Below are positions 33,173 through 42,085 of a stretch of DNA of 64,000 nt, in pieces (positions within the stretch are counted from its first letter, which is position 1; every line of letters begins with the position of its first letter). The stretch comes from Pseudomonas syringae (lineage in GTDB: Bacteria; Pseudomonadota; Gammaproteobacteria; Pseudomonadales; Pseudomonadaceae). Location of the stretch: the NCBI RefSeq assembly GCF_000737245.1, contig NZ_JPQU01000015.1, forward strand, positions 87,359-151,358, written 5' to 3'. A model generated the notes under the pieces. That model had not been told where the DNA came from, did no database searches, and saw nothing but the letters and a program-made list of their open reading frames with translations. The position numbers and the translations under genes were made by a program.

Positions 33173-33605
33173 CAGGGGTCCAATAAGGAAGAAAGAGATA
33201 AGCCCAAGGGCAAGCAGATAGACGGGTCCAGCTTCGCCGTCCGTTGATGGCGTGGCAAAACCAGAAGATAGCACTACGCTATCATGCAGATTTTACAACA
33301 AAGGCCCAATCCTTGGCTCTGACCGGCACGGCGGCCGCTCCAACAACGACTCACACGCTCCGCAATACAGGTAGGTTATCGGCGTGACGTCATTTTTCTG
33401 GAGTCGGAATAATGACGAGGGTTGGAGAATGCTTGATCGCCAGGGATGGCTGTATAGCGCTATCGCGCAGCAAACACTTATCCACAGTTGAGCCCAGCCT
33501 GGGGCTGGGAAAAAGACACCTGAAAAAAACTGCTGGAGGCCTGTCCCCTTTTTCCGTCTCACCGGTCATTGCAGGTATGTGAACAAACTATGAGACCTTA
33601 CCTCT
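33173..33605. other. Divergent intergenic region, response regulator / TonB receptor
   Basis: About 430 bases with no supported gene. It should hold promoters for both flanking genes. A hairpin CCCAGCC/GGCTGGG at 33493-33509 followed by five A was seen; its role is unclear. I could not identify a convincing Fur box for the receptor gene. Confidence 0.4.
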
Positions 33606-36008
33606 ATGCCTCCAGCCTCGCCTTATCATCTGCGCCCCCTGCTCCGCTTCAGCCTTTTGCTGACCCTGAGCACCAGCCCGCTGTTCATCTCCCCCTCTTG
33701 GGCCGAGAGCACCGACCGACGCAACTATGAAGTACCCGCTGGCGGCCTGGGTGCGGCGTTGACGCGGTTTGCCGGGTTGGCTGGCGTCAACTTGTCGTTG
33801 GATCCGGCACTGGTGAGCGGTCGTAACAGCGCGGGGCTGTCCGGAGATTTCGCTGTTGAAGAAGGTTTCTCACGCTTACTGCAAGGCTCGGGTCTACAAC
33901 TGGTGTCTGTGGCGGACCACGCCTATACCCTGGTCCCCGCCCCTGAAGGCAGCAGCCTGCAATTGGCACCCACCTCGATTCTTGGCGCCAGCGGCACCAC
34001 CGACGGTCAGGCGTATGCCGGTGGTCAGGTCTCACGCCGAGGCTCGCAAGGCCTGCTTGGCTCGCGGGATTTCATGGACACGCCATTCAGCATGACCACT
34101 TATACCAGCCAGACGGTGAAGGACCAGCAGGCCCGAACCCTGAGCGACCTCATCGCCAGCGACCCTTCAGTGCGCGCCACCAACCCGGCGGGCGGACGTT
34201 TTGAGCAGTTCACCATCCGAGGGCTGAGCCTGTTCAACAGTGATGTTTCCTATAACGGTCTTTACGGCATTCTGCCGACCTATACGATTGACATGGAAAT
34301 GGCCGACCGTGTGGACATCCTTAAAGGCCCGAGCCAGTTGGTCAACGGTATCTCGCCACGGGGCAGTGTCGGCGGCGGCATTAATGTGGTGCCAAAACGG
34401 GCGACCGACAAGGACATCACCGAGTTCACCGGCAGCTACGCGTCCAACAATCAGCTGGGTACCGCGGTGGATGTCGGCCGCAGGTTTGGCGACGAGGGCA
34501 AGTTCGGGGTGCGCTTCAACGGCGTGAAACAATCAGGCGATACCGAATGGGATCACCAGAGCGTCGACCGCGAAATGGCGGTGCTGGGCCTCGACTTCCG
34601 TGGTGAACGCCTGCGACTCTCGACCGATATTGGACACACCGAACGCAACACCGACGCACCGCAGGAACGTGTTCAGATCGGCGCCAATGCAAAGGTGCCC
34701 AGCGCCAATGATGTGCACCGCAACTATGCGCAAACCTGGAGCAAGGCACGTACCGAGGACACCTTTGGCGCCGTGAACGCCGAGTACGACGTCAACGATT
34801 CGGTGATGTTGTACGGCGGTGTGGGCGCTCGTAAAAGTAACCATGACTTCCTGCGCCATGGGGTGCCTATCACCAACAACGCGGGTGATTTCAGTGTCCA
34901 GCCGCGAGACTTCACCCGCGACGAAAATGTGCGCACCGGAACCGCCGGGGTTCGCAACTGGTTCCACACGGGCCCGGTAAGCCATGAGATCAATCTGGCT
35001 GCCAGCTACTTCTATATGGACTTCGAGAACGGCGGCGCTCGCTATGCGGCCTCGCCCAGCAACCTGTACAACCCAGTCACATCGCCCACCCCCGCCAACC
35101 CCACCCGCCAGGACCCCAAGGTCTACACCGAAAACCGCTTCAGTGGCGTGGCGTTGTCCGACACACTTGGCTTCTTCGACGATCGCTTGTTGCTAACCCT
35201 CGGTGCACGCTGGCAGCGGGTCAAGGTCGATGACTGGTCAGACGGCGTCAAAGGCGACACGGCCTACGATGAGGAAAAAGTCTCGCCGTCAGGCGGCATC
35301 CTGTACAAGGTGACCGACCAATTGTCGGTGTATGCCAACTACATGGAAGGCCTGAGCCAGGGCAAGATCGCGCCGTCCACCTCAGTAAACGAGGATGAGA
35401 TTTTTCCGCCGTTCATCAGCCGCCAGGTCGAGGTCGGGAGCAAATATGACTTGGGCTCATTCGCCCTCACGGCCAGTGTGTTCCGTATCAAGCAACCGGC
35501 CTACGAGACCAACGCCACAACCCGAGTCTTCGGCCCGAACGGCAAGCGCGAGAACAACGGCGTGGAGCTCATCATGTTCGGTGAACCGCTAAAAGGCGTG
35601 CGCCTGCTTGGAGGCGTGATGTACATCGATAGCGAATTGACCGATACCGTCAACGGCACCTTCGACGGCAAACGGGCGCCCGCTACCCCGGAATACAACG
35701 TCAATCTGGGTGCCGAATGGGACATCCCCAACGTTCAAGGGTTGACCCTGACCGGCCGTGGCATCTATTCCAGTTCGCAGTATCTGGACCAGGCCAACAG
35801 CAAGGAAATCGACTCATGGGAGCGTCTCGATGTGGGCGCGCGCTACGCCTTCAAAGTCGACGGCAAGGCTGTAACCCTGCGTGCCAATGTCGAAAACGTG
35901 CTGGATAAACACTACTGGAGTTCCGCTGGCGCCTCGGATGACAGCGAGCCTGGCTTGACGCTCTCAACCCCGAGAACCTATCTGGTCTCGGCAACCATCG
36001 GCTTCTGA
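33606..36008 (+). CDS. TonB-dependent siderophore receptor with N-terminal STN signalling domain
   Basis: 800-aa outer-membrane receptor. Signal peptide about 1-33 (cleavage after SWAES), then an STN (secretin/TonB N-terminal) domain about 38-110 (NYEVPAGGLGAALTRFAGLAGVNLSLDPALV). A plug domain follows (about 140-250, TPFSMTTYTSQTVKDQQARTLSDLIASDPSVR, ILKGPSQLVNG), then a beta-barrel ending in the terminal phenylalanine (LVSATIGF). STN receptors normally signal to a FecR-type anti-sigma factor, but none is adjacent. The siderophore is unknown. Confidence 0.92.
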   Translation: MPPASPYHLRPLLRFSLLLTLSTSPLFISPSWAESTDRRNYEVPAGGLGAALTRFAGLAGVNLSLDPALVSGRNSAGLSGDFAVEEGFSRLLQGSGLQLVSVADHAYTLVPAPEGSSLQLAPTSILGASGTTDGQAYAGGQVSRRGSQGLLGSRDFMDTPFSMTTYTSQTVKDQQARTLSDLIASDPSVRATNPAGGRFEQFTIRGLSLFNSDVSYNGLYGILPTYTIDMEMADRVDILKGPSQLVNGISPRGSVGGGINVVPKRATDKDITEFTGSYASNNQLGTAVDVGRRFGDEGKFGVRFNGVKQSGDTEWDHQSVDREMAVLGLDFRGERLRLSTDIGHTERNTDAPQERVQIGANAKVPSANDVHRNYAQTWSKARTEDTFGAVNAEYDVNDSVMLYGGVGARKSNHDFLRHGVPITNNAGDFSVQPRDFTRDENVRTGTAGVRNWFHTGPVSHEINLAASYFYMDFENGGARYAASPSNLYNPVTSPTPANPTRQDPKVYTENRFSGVALSDTLGFFDDRLLLTLGARWQRVKVDDWSDGVKGDTAYDEEKVSPSGGILYKVTDQLSVYANYMEGLSQGKIAPSTSVNEDEIFPPFISRQVEVGSKYDLGSFALTASVFRIKQPAYETNATTRVFGPNGKRENNGVELIMFGEPLKGVRLLGGVMYIDSELTDTVNGTFDGKRAPATPEYNVNLGAEWDIPNVQGLTLTGRGIYSSSQYLDQANSKEIDSWERLDVGARYAFKVDGKAVTLRANVENVLDKHYWSSAGASDDSEPGLTLSTPRTYLVSATIGF

Positions 36009-36110
36009 GTTGATCTGATCATCCTGCGCGCCGGAACGGGCGCATACGCTGACCCGTCCATGTCCGCGCAGTGCCCGGCACCGCAACTGATGAAGGATCA
36101 GCGAGAACAA

Positions 36111-36135
36111 CCAGCGCCCGAGTCCCGGGCGCTGG
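36111..36135. terminator. Hairpin between the convergent TonB receptor genes
   Basis: CAGCGCCCG/CGGGCGCTG with a five-base loop, a strong GC stem with no clear T run. It sits between two genes that converge, where a bidirectional transcription stop is expected. Confidence 0.55.
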
Positions 36136-36144
36136 GCTCAACCA

Positions 36145-38280
36145 TCAGAACTTGACGCTGGCAGTCAGACGCGCCGTTCTGAGCGCTCCCTCTTCCACCT
36201 GAAGCATGCTGCTGCCGGTGGTCGACGGGTAATACTCTTTGTTGAACAGGTTGTCGATGTTGAGCTGCAGACTGGTCTTGTAGTCGTGAGTTGGCAGATC
36301 CCAACGCACAAAAGCATCCGCCAGGGTGTAGCTGTCCATCCAGAAACTGTTCGCATCATCACCCGGCCGCTCGCCGACGTATCGAGCACCCGCACCGACA
36401 TGCCACTGGCCGGTTTCGGCAGGCAGCGCGAGATGATGGGTGACGTAGAGGCTGGCAGTATGCATCGGCGCATTGGGCAGACGATTACCCTCCTGCGCTG
36501 GAGATTCGTCGTTTTTCAGCACCTCGGTCTGGTTGTAGGCATAGGTGCCGATAACGCTCCAATTGCGAGTGATCTCACCGGTGACATCCAGTTCAACCCC
36601 GCGTGAACGAGCCTTGCCGACGGCTTCGTCGATGCTGTTGCCGTTGCTTTGCAGCACACTGTTGACCAGGTTTTTCTTGACGATGTCGTACACCGCCAGG
36701 TTCACGTTGAGCGCCTGGACGGGTGTGTATTTGATCCCGGCCTCGTAACTGCGCCCCTCGGTTGGCTTGAAGCTGTTGCCTGCATCGTCGGCATCATTGG
36801 GCACGAAGGAGCGACTGTAGTTGGCGTAAAGCGCCACAGTGTCCGTTGGCTGGTAAACGATCCCGCCAAACGGGATGAATTTATCCCCATTGGAATCCGC
36901 GCCAGGTGCATAGGAACTGCCAAGGCCTTGATCGCTGTATTGGTCCCAGTGCTCCTGACGACCGCCGAACACCAGAATCCAGCGATCATTGAGGTGCCAA
37001 TTGTCCTTGAAATACAACGACGTGGTGACCAGGTTGTTCTCGGCATTGCTCTGGACAGCACTGACGGTTACCGGCTCAGCCAGATTGCCGTAAGACGGGT
37101 TCTGAATGTTGAGATTCCCGGCAGCGCTGCTGGCGTTGCGATAGGTTTTGCCGCGATATTTGTCCAGCGACTCGTTATCCACACCCACTGTTATTTCGTG
37201 TCGTTGACCAAACAACTGCTGATCGCCGATCAGATCCAGGGCGGTATAGCGACTTTCATAGTCATAATGCCCACCGTTGGCGATGCGCCGCAGGTTATTG
37301 CCAGTCAGGGTACTCGGCTGCGCGATCGACAGGCTGTACCGATCCTCCGTCCAGCCGTAGGTCAATCGGCTGCGCCAGTCGTCGTTGAGCTGGTACTCGA
37401 ACTTTGCGGTCGTGCTCTGGCTTATGCCCACCGACTTGGCCCAACGCTCGTCCAGACGGTCGCGATAACTGATGTCGGCCGGGTGACCATTGACGAATAC
37501 GGTGCCGCGATCAAATGGGCTTGCGTAGTCGTTGTAGGTGTAGGCAAGCGAGAAACTGGCTCGGTCGCCGACCCAGGCTATCGAAGGCGCGATGAGGGTA
37601 TGCTCGTCGACCCCGTAGTTGCGCCAATAGTCTTCGTGACTGCGCTCAGCGATCAGCCTGTACGCCAGATTGGTGTCACCCAGTGGCCCGGTTGTGTCCA
37701 GACCAAACGACCCGCCCCCTTCGCTGAAACCAGACCCGGTCAAGGTCGTGCTACGGGTGAACTGTGGCTGTTTGCTGATCACGTTGATCAAACCGCCCGG
37801 CTCAAGAGCGCCATACATCAAAGAAGCAGGGCCTTTGAGTACTTCCACATGGTCAGTGGTGGCACCCAGATTGCGACCGATAGCCGAGCGGATGCCGTCT
37901 CGCAGGATGGAGTTGTCATCGTTGCTGCCAAAACCTCGCTTGATCAGCGCATCTTTGGTGCCGCCCAGGGTATTAGTCTGGGTGATACCACTGACGAAGC
38001 GCATCGCATCGTTGAGGTCCTTGACCTGATAGTCATCCAGAGTCTGGGCAGCCACGGTGTTCACGGTTTGCGCCTCGTCCCGGTTCTGCGTGGAGCCCTT
38101 GCTGGCAGTGCTGCCCTCTGCACGTGTGTAACTGCCCAGACCATCACCAGCATCGCTGGTGGATTGAATGACACTGGCCGGTATCTCGGTAGCCGCCTGA
38201 ACGGCCATCGCACAACACGGAATTGCGAAACACAGAAGGACTGACGCGTGAGTCCTGTTTAGCAGCTTTACCACGAGCAT
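36145..38280 (-). CDS. TonB-dependent siderophore receptor
   Basis: About 711 aa. Signal peptide (HASVLLCFAIPCCAMAVQA), plug domain (QTVNTVAAQTLDDYQVKDLNDAMRFVSGIT, VEVLKGPASLMYGALEPGGLINVISKQP), and a beta-barrel with C-terminal phenylalanine (TARLTASVKF). It resembles FhuA/FoxA-type ferrisiderophore receptors and lacks an STN domain, unlike its convergent neighbour. The start may be ATG 38280 or a GTG four codons on, which has GGAG eight bases ahead. Confidence 0.91.
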   Translation of the reverse strand: MLVVKLLNRTHASVLLCFAIPCCAMAVQAATEIPASVIQSTSDAGDGLGSYTRAEGSTASKGSTQNRDEAQTVNTVAAQTLDDYQVKDLNDAMRFVSGITQTNTLGGTKDALIKRGFGSNDDNSILRDGIRSAIGRNLGATTDHVEVLKGPASLMYGALEPGGLINVISKQPQFTRSTTLTGSGFSEGGGSFGLDTTGPLGDTNLAYRLIAERSHEDYWRNYGVDEHTLIAPSIAWVGDRASFSLAYTYNDYASPFDRGTVFVNGHPADISYRDRLDERWAKSVGISQSTTAKFEYQLNDDWRSRLTYGWTEDRYSLSIAQPSTLTGNNLRRIANGGHYDYESRYTALDLIGDQQLFGQRHEITVGVDNESLDKYRGKTYRNASSAAGNLNIQNPSYGNLAEPVTVSAVQSNAENNLVTTSLYFKDNWHLNDRWILVFGGRQEHWDQYSDQGLGSSYAPGADSNGDKFIPFGGIVYQPTDTVALYANYSRSFVPNDADDAGNSFKPTEGRSYEAGIKYTPVQALNVNLAVYDIVKKNLVNSVLQSNGNSIDEAVGKARSRGVELDVTGEITRNWSVIGTYAYNQTEVLKNDESPAQEGNRLPNAPMHTASLYVTHHLALPAETGQWHVGAGARYVGERPGDDANSFWMDSYTLADAFVRWDLPTHDYKTSLQLNIDNLFNKEYYPSTTGSSMLQVEEGALRTARLTASVKF

Positions 38281-38301
38281 GACTCCGTAATGGTGTATCA
38301 A

Positions 38302-38319
38302 CGAGAATGCGTTTCATCC
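38302..38319 (-). promoter_or_regulatory. Possible Fur box upstream of the second siderophore receptor
   Basis: CGAGAATGCGTTTCATCC partly resembles the Fur core (GAGAATGATTCTCAT type) and lies about 20 bases upstream of the start. Iron repression of such receptors is expected; the match is only moderate. Confidence 0.35.
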
Positions 38320-38439
38320 CTACTACACGAGTCAGACGTAGGATTACCTCATCAGATTTCCGGATTTTTTTTCAGACGTGAAGATCGGACCGGGGTCTCT
38401 TTTCAAAAGGCTATCGCCAAGCGCTGCCACGCCAAGCGC

Positions 38440-38473
38440 AAAAAAGCCCCGCCAGATAGTCTGTTCGGGGCTT
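38440..38473 (-). terminator. Terminator of the tRNA-Arg(CCT) transcript
   Basis: On the minus strand AAGCCCC/GGGGCTT with a 16-base loop is followed by TTTTTT, about 77 bases past the tRNA 3' end. Confidence 0.8.
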
Positions 38474-38549
38474 GATTGGGACCTGCAGTTGCCACCCGGC
38501 TGTTGGACAATCAGCTGTCTGGATGAGCATGCGGGGAGGTCAGATTAGG

Positions 38550-38626
38550 TGGTGTCCCAGGGCAGGTTCGAACTGCCAACCTTCCCCTTAGGAGGGGGAT
38601 GCTCTATCCAATTGAGCTACTGGGAC
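38550..38626 (-). tRNA. tRNA-Arg (anticodon CCT)
   Basis: 77-nt cloverleaf including encoded CCA. Acceptor GTCCCAG/CTGGGAC, D arm AGCTCAATTGGATAGAGC, anticodon stem CCCC/GGGG with loop CTCCTAA giving CCT, T arm GCAGG/CCTGC with TTCGAAC. Reads codon AGG. Confidence 0.97.
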
Positions 38627-38868
38627 ACAGTTGCCAGCACCAGAATGGGTGCCAGCGAGACGGCGTGCATGTTAACGGCACCGGTCACTTTTGTCATGTC
38701 GTCTTTGGCTGACACGGCTGTGGGCCTTATCCGTTTAAAACGCGGGGTTTGACGTCAATCATGCATTTTGCACTACACCTAAAAGCCACCATTGCAAAAC
38801 GCATGCAGGCGCACTGCTGATACCCGCTCAAGCTATTGATATACAAGGGTTTTTATCCGAGCCGAAGT
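38627..38868. other. Gap between tRNA-Arg and the small-protein genes
   Basis: About 240 bases with no gene seen, containing the tRNA promoter region on the minus strand and leading into the sigma-54-like site at 38869. Confidence 0.4.
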
Positions 38869-38884
38869 TGGCATGCAGCCTGCA
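38869..38884 (+). promoter_or_regulatory. Sigma-54-like promoter before two small-protein genes
   Basis: TGGCATG-N4-CTGCA keeps the invariant GG and GC ten bases apart, with two departures from consensus. Transcription would start near 38895, 46 bases before the ATG at 38941, with a GGAGG ribosome-binding site in between. Confidence 0.55.
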
Positions 38885-38940
38885 CTACTCTCTCCAGTAA
38901 AGATCCTTCTTAAAGAAAGTTCCGTTGGAGGTAACCGAAA

Positions 38941-39174
38941 ATGAACATCGCCCTATCAGTGTTGAATGCAGCAGCCCTGGTCGCACTGGTGGCGTTTCAT
39001 TTTCAGGATGACGCAAGTGCGGAACAGGTTGCAGCCCAGGCACAGCCACATCACCTGCTGCGTCAAGCTCCTCAATTGGCGGTGATGACAGAACGCAGTG
39101 GTCAGGCGGCCATTCTGGCAAATGAAAGCATTTCCCGACCGGTTGCGGATTCCGACCAGCGTTGGGTGTTCTAA
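38941..39174 (+). CDS. Small hypothetical protein, 77 aa
   Basis: Not recognised. A hydrophobic N-terminus (MNIALSVLNAAALVALVAFHF) forms either a membrane anchor or an uncleaved signal; the rest is polar and ends ISRPVADSDQRWVF. TTGGAGGT lies nine bases before the ATG. The combination of a sigma-54-like site, good ribosome-binding site and membrane segment makes it a credible gene. It is followed 52 bases later by another small membrane protein. Confidence 0.7.
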   Translation: MNIALSVLNAAALVALVAFHFQDDASAEQVAAQAQPHHLLRQAPQLAVMTERSGQAAILANESISRPVADSDQRWVF

Positions 39175-39226
39175 CTCCCTAGCACTCACGCCCCCAGCAT
39201 CGACTCACCGTTTCGAGAGACCAATT

Positions 39227-39412
39227 ATGTCCAAATCTGCTTTGTCCTTCATTATTCTGACCATCATGTCCGTGGCCGTGGATCTGTTGCTGCCAGCGAC
39301 CGCACAGGGCGTAAGCAGTGTCATGAAAATCGCCGCGGGCTTGTTTTCGGTATTGTTCATCGTCGCCTTGATTCTGGGTCGCCGCTTTAAATTCGATCCT
39401 GTTCTGCGCTGA
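39227..39412 (+). CDS. Small membrane protein, 61 aa
   Basis: Two predicted membrane helices (LSFIILTIMSVAVDLLL and MKIAAGLFSVLFIVALILG) and a short basic tail RRFKFDPVLR. Such DUF1328/YqaE-like sized proteins are common in Pseudomonas; no family assignment is certain. GAGAGACC precedes the ATG by seven bases. Likely in one unit with the 77-aa gene upstream. Confidence 0.7.
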   Translation: MSKSALSFIILTIMSVAVDLLLPATAQGVSSVMKIAAGLFSVLFIVALILGRRFKFDPVLR

Positions 39413-39869
39413 CTTATACGACTACCCGCTTCGTCGCCCCGCATCAGCCTCCCCCGCCAGCCTCACACCTCAGCCTCACACCTCAGAACTACCACGCAGT
39501 CCGGCACCTTGGGCGTTCGCCAAACGTGACGCCCGTCGGCATGCATTAGTATTTTGGAGATAACCCTCTAAGCTGACAGATAGCCATCATGGCAATATGC
39601 ATTCAGAGGGCCGCGTGAAATTTGTAGGACGCTCGGGTGGATGCCGTACTTTGATAATCCGCTCGCAATTCTGATAATCGGTGCTGGCTAAACGCCTTTA
39701 CCTGAGTCAATATTTGTCACAGAATTGACGCCAAGGATCCGGCACATTGAGGCATGATGCTGGCCTCTTTGATAACCCGGTTGAACATTTCGCCAAAAAG
39801 ACGGTCACAGGATGACATCTTGCGGCGACTTGCTAGAACCGCCTTCCCCTGAACTAACCGGTTAAATAT
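39413..39869. other. Long leader region of amrZ
   Basis: About 455 bases without a supported gene. It contains a short tandem duplication of CCTCACACCTCAG (39459-39485 region), a palindrome GCCAT-C-ATGGC at 39583-39593 that may be an AmrZ-type operator, a promoter candidate at 39783-39809 and a TAACCGGTTA palindrome at 39857-39866 just before the amrZ start. P. aeruginosa amrZ also has a regulated leader with autorepression, so the length is expected. Confidence 0.5.
39783..39809 (+). promoter_or_regulatory. Possible AlgU (sigma-22) promoter of amrZ
   Basis: GAACAT-N16-TCACA resembles the AlgU consensus GAACTT-N16/17-TCTRA and lies about 60 bases before the amrZ start. AlgU drives amrZ in P. 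aeruginosa; here the -10 match is partial. Confidence 0.4.
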
Positions 39870-40199
39870 ATGAGCCCTATGAAACAGGCTACTTATTCCA
39901 GCCGTACGGCTGACAAGTTCGTTGTACGTCTACCCGATGGCATGCGTAACCGCGTGCAAGAGGTAGCTAAAAACCACCATCGCAGCATGAACTCCGAGAT
40001 CATTGCTCGTCTCGAACAAAGCCTGATTCAGGAAGGCGCACTGGGCGATGAGCCTAGCCTACGCCTTGATAGCCCTGAGCTGTCCATGCATGAACGCGAA
40101 TTGCTGCAACGCTTTCGGCAACTCTCCCACCGCCAGCAGAATGCACTTGTTTCCCTGATCGCTCATGACACGGAACTCGCAGCAGATAACGAAGACTGA
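39870..40199 (+). CDS. amrZ: Ribbon-helix-helix regulator AmrZ
   Basis: Arc-like DNA-binding protein controlling motility, alginate and c-di-GMP genes in Pseudomonas. 109 aa. The RHH domain [39 protein letters not shown] (about 14-52) is nearly that of P. aeruginosa AmrZ, and the C-terminal tetramerisation part ([39 protein letters not shown]) is also conserved. It represses flagellar genes in P. fluorescens, so its presence 35 kb from flgBC is of regulatory interest. Start could also be three codons on at MKQATYS. Confidence 0.95.
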   Translation: MSPMKQATYSSRTADKFVVRLPDGMRNRVQEVAKNHHRSMNSEIIARLEQSLIQEGALGDEPSLRLDSPELSMHERELLQRFRQLSHRQQNALVSLIAHDTELAADNED

Positions 40200-40290
40200 C
40201 CGTTGTAGCTAAATTCTCAAGGCAGCGTAGTTGCTGGCTTTTTATTGCAGTCCGATGGCCCTAATTACCGTAGGACAATTCCGCAATAAT

Positions 40291-40321
40291 AAAAAAACCG
40301 CCCAACTAGGGCGGTTTTTTT
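40291..40321. terminator. Bidirectional terminator between amrZ and mgtE
   Basis: AAAAAAACCGCCC-AACTA-GGGCGGTTTTTTT is symmetrical, so it can stop both the rightward amrZ and the leftward mgtE transcripts. Confidence 0.92.
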
Positions 40322-40332
40322 GTGCAGGTAAT

Positions 40333-41775
40333 TTAAAGCAGGAAGATGGTAGCCAAGCCAAGGAAGATGAAGAATCCGCCGCTGTCTGTCATGGCCGTAA
40401 TCATCACACTGGCACCCATGGCCGGATCCCGCCCGAGCTTGGCCAGGGTCATCGGGATCGTAACCCCCATGAGCGCCGCCAGCAGCAGGTTGAGGGTCAT
40501 GGCCGCAGTCATCACGACGCCCAGCGACCAACTGCCATAGAGCAGGTAGGCCACCACACCAATCACCCCGCCCCACACAACGCCGTTGATCAATCCCACC
40601 GCGAGCTCTTTACGCAACAGGCGCTTGGTGTTTCCGGTGTTAACCTGGTCGAGCGCCATGGCCCGGACGATCATGGTGATGGTCTGGTTACCGGAGTTAC
40701 CGCCGATACCCGCGACGATGGGCATCAAGGCCGCCAGCGCCACGAGTTTTTCGATAGAGCCCTCAAACAGACCGATGACTCGAGAAGCCACAAATGCTGT
40801 GATCAGGTTGACCGCCAGCCAGGACCAACGGTTACGCAACGAACGCCAGACAGAGGCGAAGATATCTTCCTCTTCCCGAAGACCCGCCATGTTGAGGACT
40901 TCGGTCTCGCTCTCTTCACGAATCAGGTCGACCATTTCGTCGATGGTCAGACGGCCAATCAGCTTGCCGTTCTTGTCCACAACCGGGGATGAAATAAGGT
41001 CGTAACGCTCAAACGCCTGGGCAGCTTCATAGGCATCGCCGTCCGGGTGGAAACTCACCGGATCATTGGCCATGACTTCCGAGACTTGTTTGTCAGGGTC
41101 GTTGACCAGCAGGCGCTTGATCGGCAAAACGCCCTTGAGCACGCCGTCGTAATCGACCACGAACAGTTTGTCCGTATGGCCAGGCAATTCCTTGAGGCGG
41201 CGCAGATAGCGCAGCACGACTTCAAGGCTGACATCCTCACGGATCGTCACCATCTCGAAGTCCATCAGAGCACCGACCTGCTCCTCATCGTAGGACAAGG
41301 CCGAGCGCACGCGTTCGCGTTGCTGGGTGTCCAGCGCTTCCATCAATTCGTGGACAACGTCTCGGGGCAACTCGGGTGCAAGGTCGGCCAGCTCGTCGGC
41401 GTCCATTTCCTTGGCAGCCGCCAGCAGCTCGTGATCGTCCATGTCGGCGATCAACGTTTCCCGTACGGAATCGGATACTTCGAGAAGAATGTCGCCGTCG
41501 CGCTCAGCCTTGACCAGCTGCCAGACCGTCAGGCGATCGTCCAGAGGCAACGCTTCGAGGATATAGGCGACGTCGGCGGAGTGAAGATCATCGAGCTTGC
41601 GTTGCAGCTCGACGAGGTTCTGCCGATGAACCAGGTTTTCTACGCGATTCTGATTTTGACCCTCTTGACGATGGGTCAAATCTTCAACAATACGCTGGCG
41701 CTGCAGGAGCTCGATTACTTGAGCCAGACGATCCTGAAGGCTTTCCTGCGTTTTTTTAACTTCTCTTTCGGTCAT
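40333..41775 (-). CDS. mgtE: Magnesium transporter MgtE
   Basis: Mg2+ channel of 480 aa. An N-terminal superhelical domain (about 40-150) and two CBS domains (about 160-285; DFEMVTIREDVSLEVVLRYLRRL, PVVDKNGKLIGRLTIDEMVDLI) sense Mg2+. The five-helix membrane domain follows, with the pore signature PIVAGIGGNSGNQT. ATG 41775 has GGAG seven bases upstream. A GC-rich hairpin (AGCCCCG/CGGGGCT, about 41889-41904) lies in its leader. Confidence 0.95.
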   Translation of the reverse strand: MTEREVKKTQESLQDRLAQVIELLQRQRIVEDLTHRQEGQNQNRVENLVHRQNLVELQRKLDDLHSADVAYILEALPLDDRLTVWQLVKAERDGDILLEVSDSVRETLIADMDDHELLAAAKEMDADELADLAPELPRDVVHELMEALDTQQRERVRSALSYDEEQVGALMDFEMVTIREDVSLEVVLRYLRRLKELPGHTDKLFVVDYDGVLKGVLPIKRLLVNDPDKQVSEVMANDPVSFHPDGDAYEAAQAFERYDLISSPVVDKNGKLIGRLTIDEMVDLIREESETEVLNMAGLREEEDIFASVWRSLRNRWSWLAVNLITAFVASRVIGLFEGSIEKLVALAALMPIVAGIGGNSGNQTITMIVRAMALDQVNTGNTKRLLRKELAVGLINGVVWGGVIGVVAYLLYGSWSLGVVMTAAMTLNLLLAALMGVTIPMTLAKLGRDPAMGASVMITAMTDSGGFFIFLGLATIFLL

Positions 41776-42085
41776 AGGCGAACTCCACTCCCAGCAGCGG
41801 AGCACGCCGGGGAGATCAATCAGTTAATGCATGATTGGTAAAAAAATCTGTTGAGTTGCTACTGGGTAAGTCCATGGAGGTATTCCATAAGCCCCGGCGG
41901 GGCTGACGGGCGCAATCATACACCGGCCAAGCGAATCGCACCCTAAAAATTCTGGCTATAACAAGTGCTTGCAACACAAAGTTAATTACTCAGGTCTGGG
42001 ACGTCACATTCAGCCAAGAAAACACCTTCGCCATCGAAACCGACATTGGCTAGGCTTGCGCATCACCCGTCACGGAAGACGCCGC

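Noticed and set aside
33173..33274. N-terminal extension giving the TPR response regulator a membrane helix.
   Set aside because: It begins at a GTG without ribosome-binding site, and receiver domains of this family start at the later ATG.
36649..38244. 531-codon open frame antisense to the second TonB receptor.
   Set aside because: Shadow frame opposite a well-supported receptor gene.
12345..38651. The 14-mer CACCAGAATGGGTG occurs at 12345-12358 and again at 38638-38651.
   Set aside because: In 64 kb on two strands several identical 14-mers are expected by chance; there is no shared context.
41889..41904. Hairpin in the mgtE leader considered as a magnesium riboswitch.
   Set aside because: It is a lone short GC stem; conserved M-box features were not seen.
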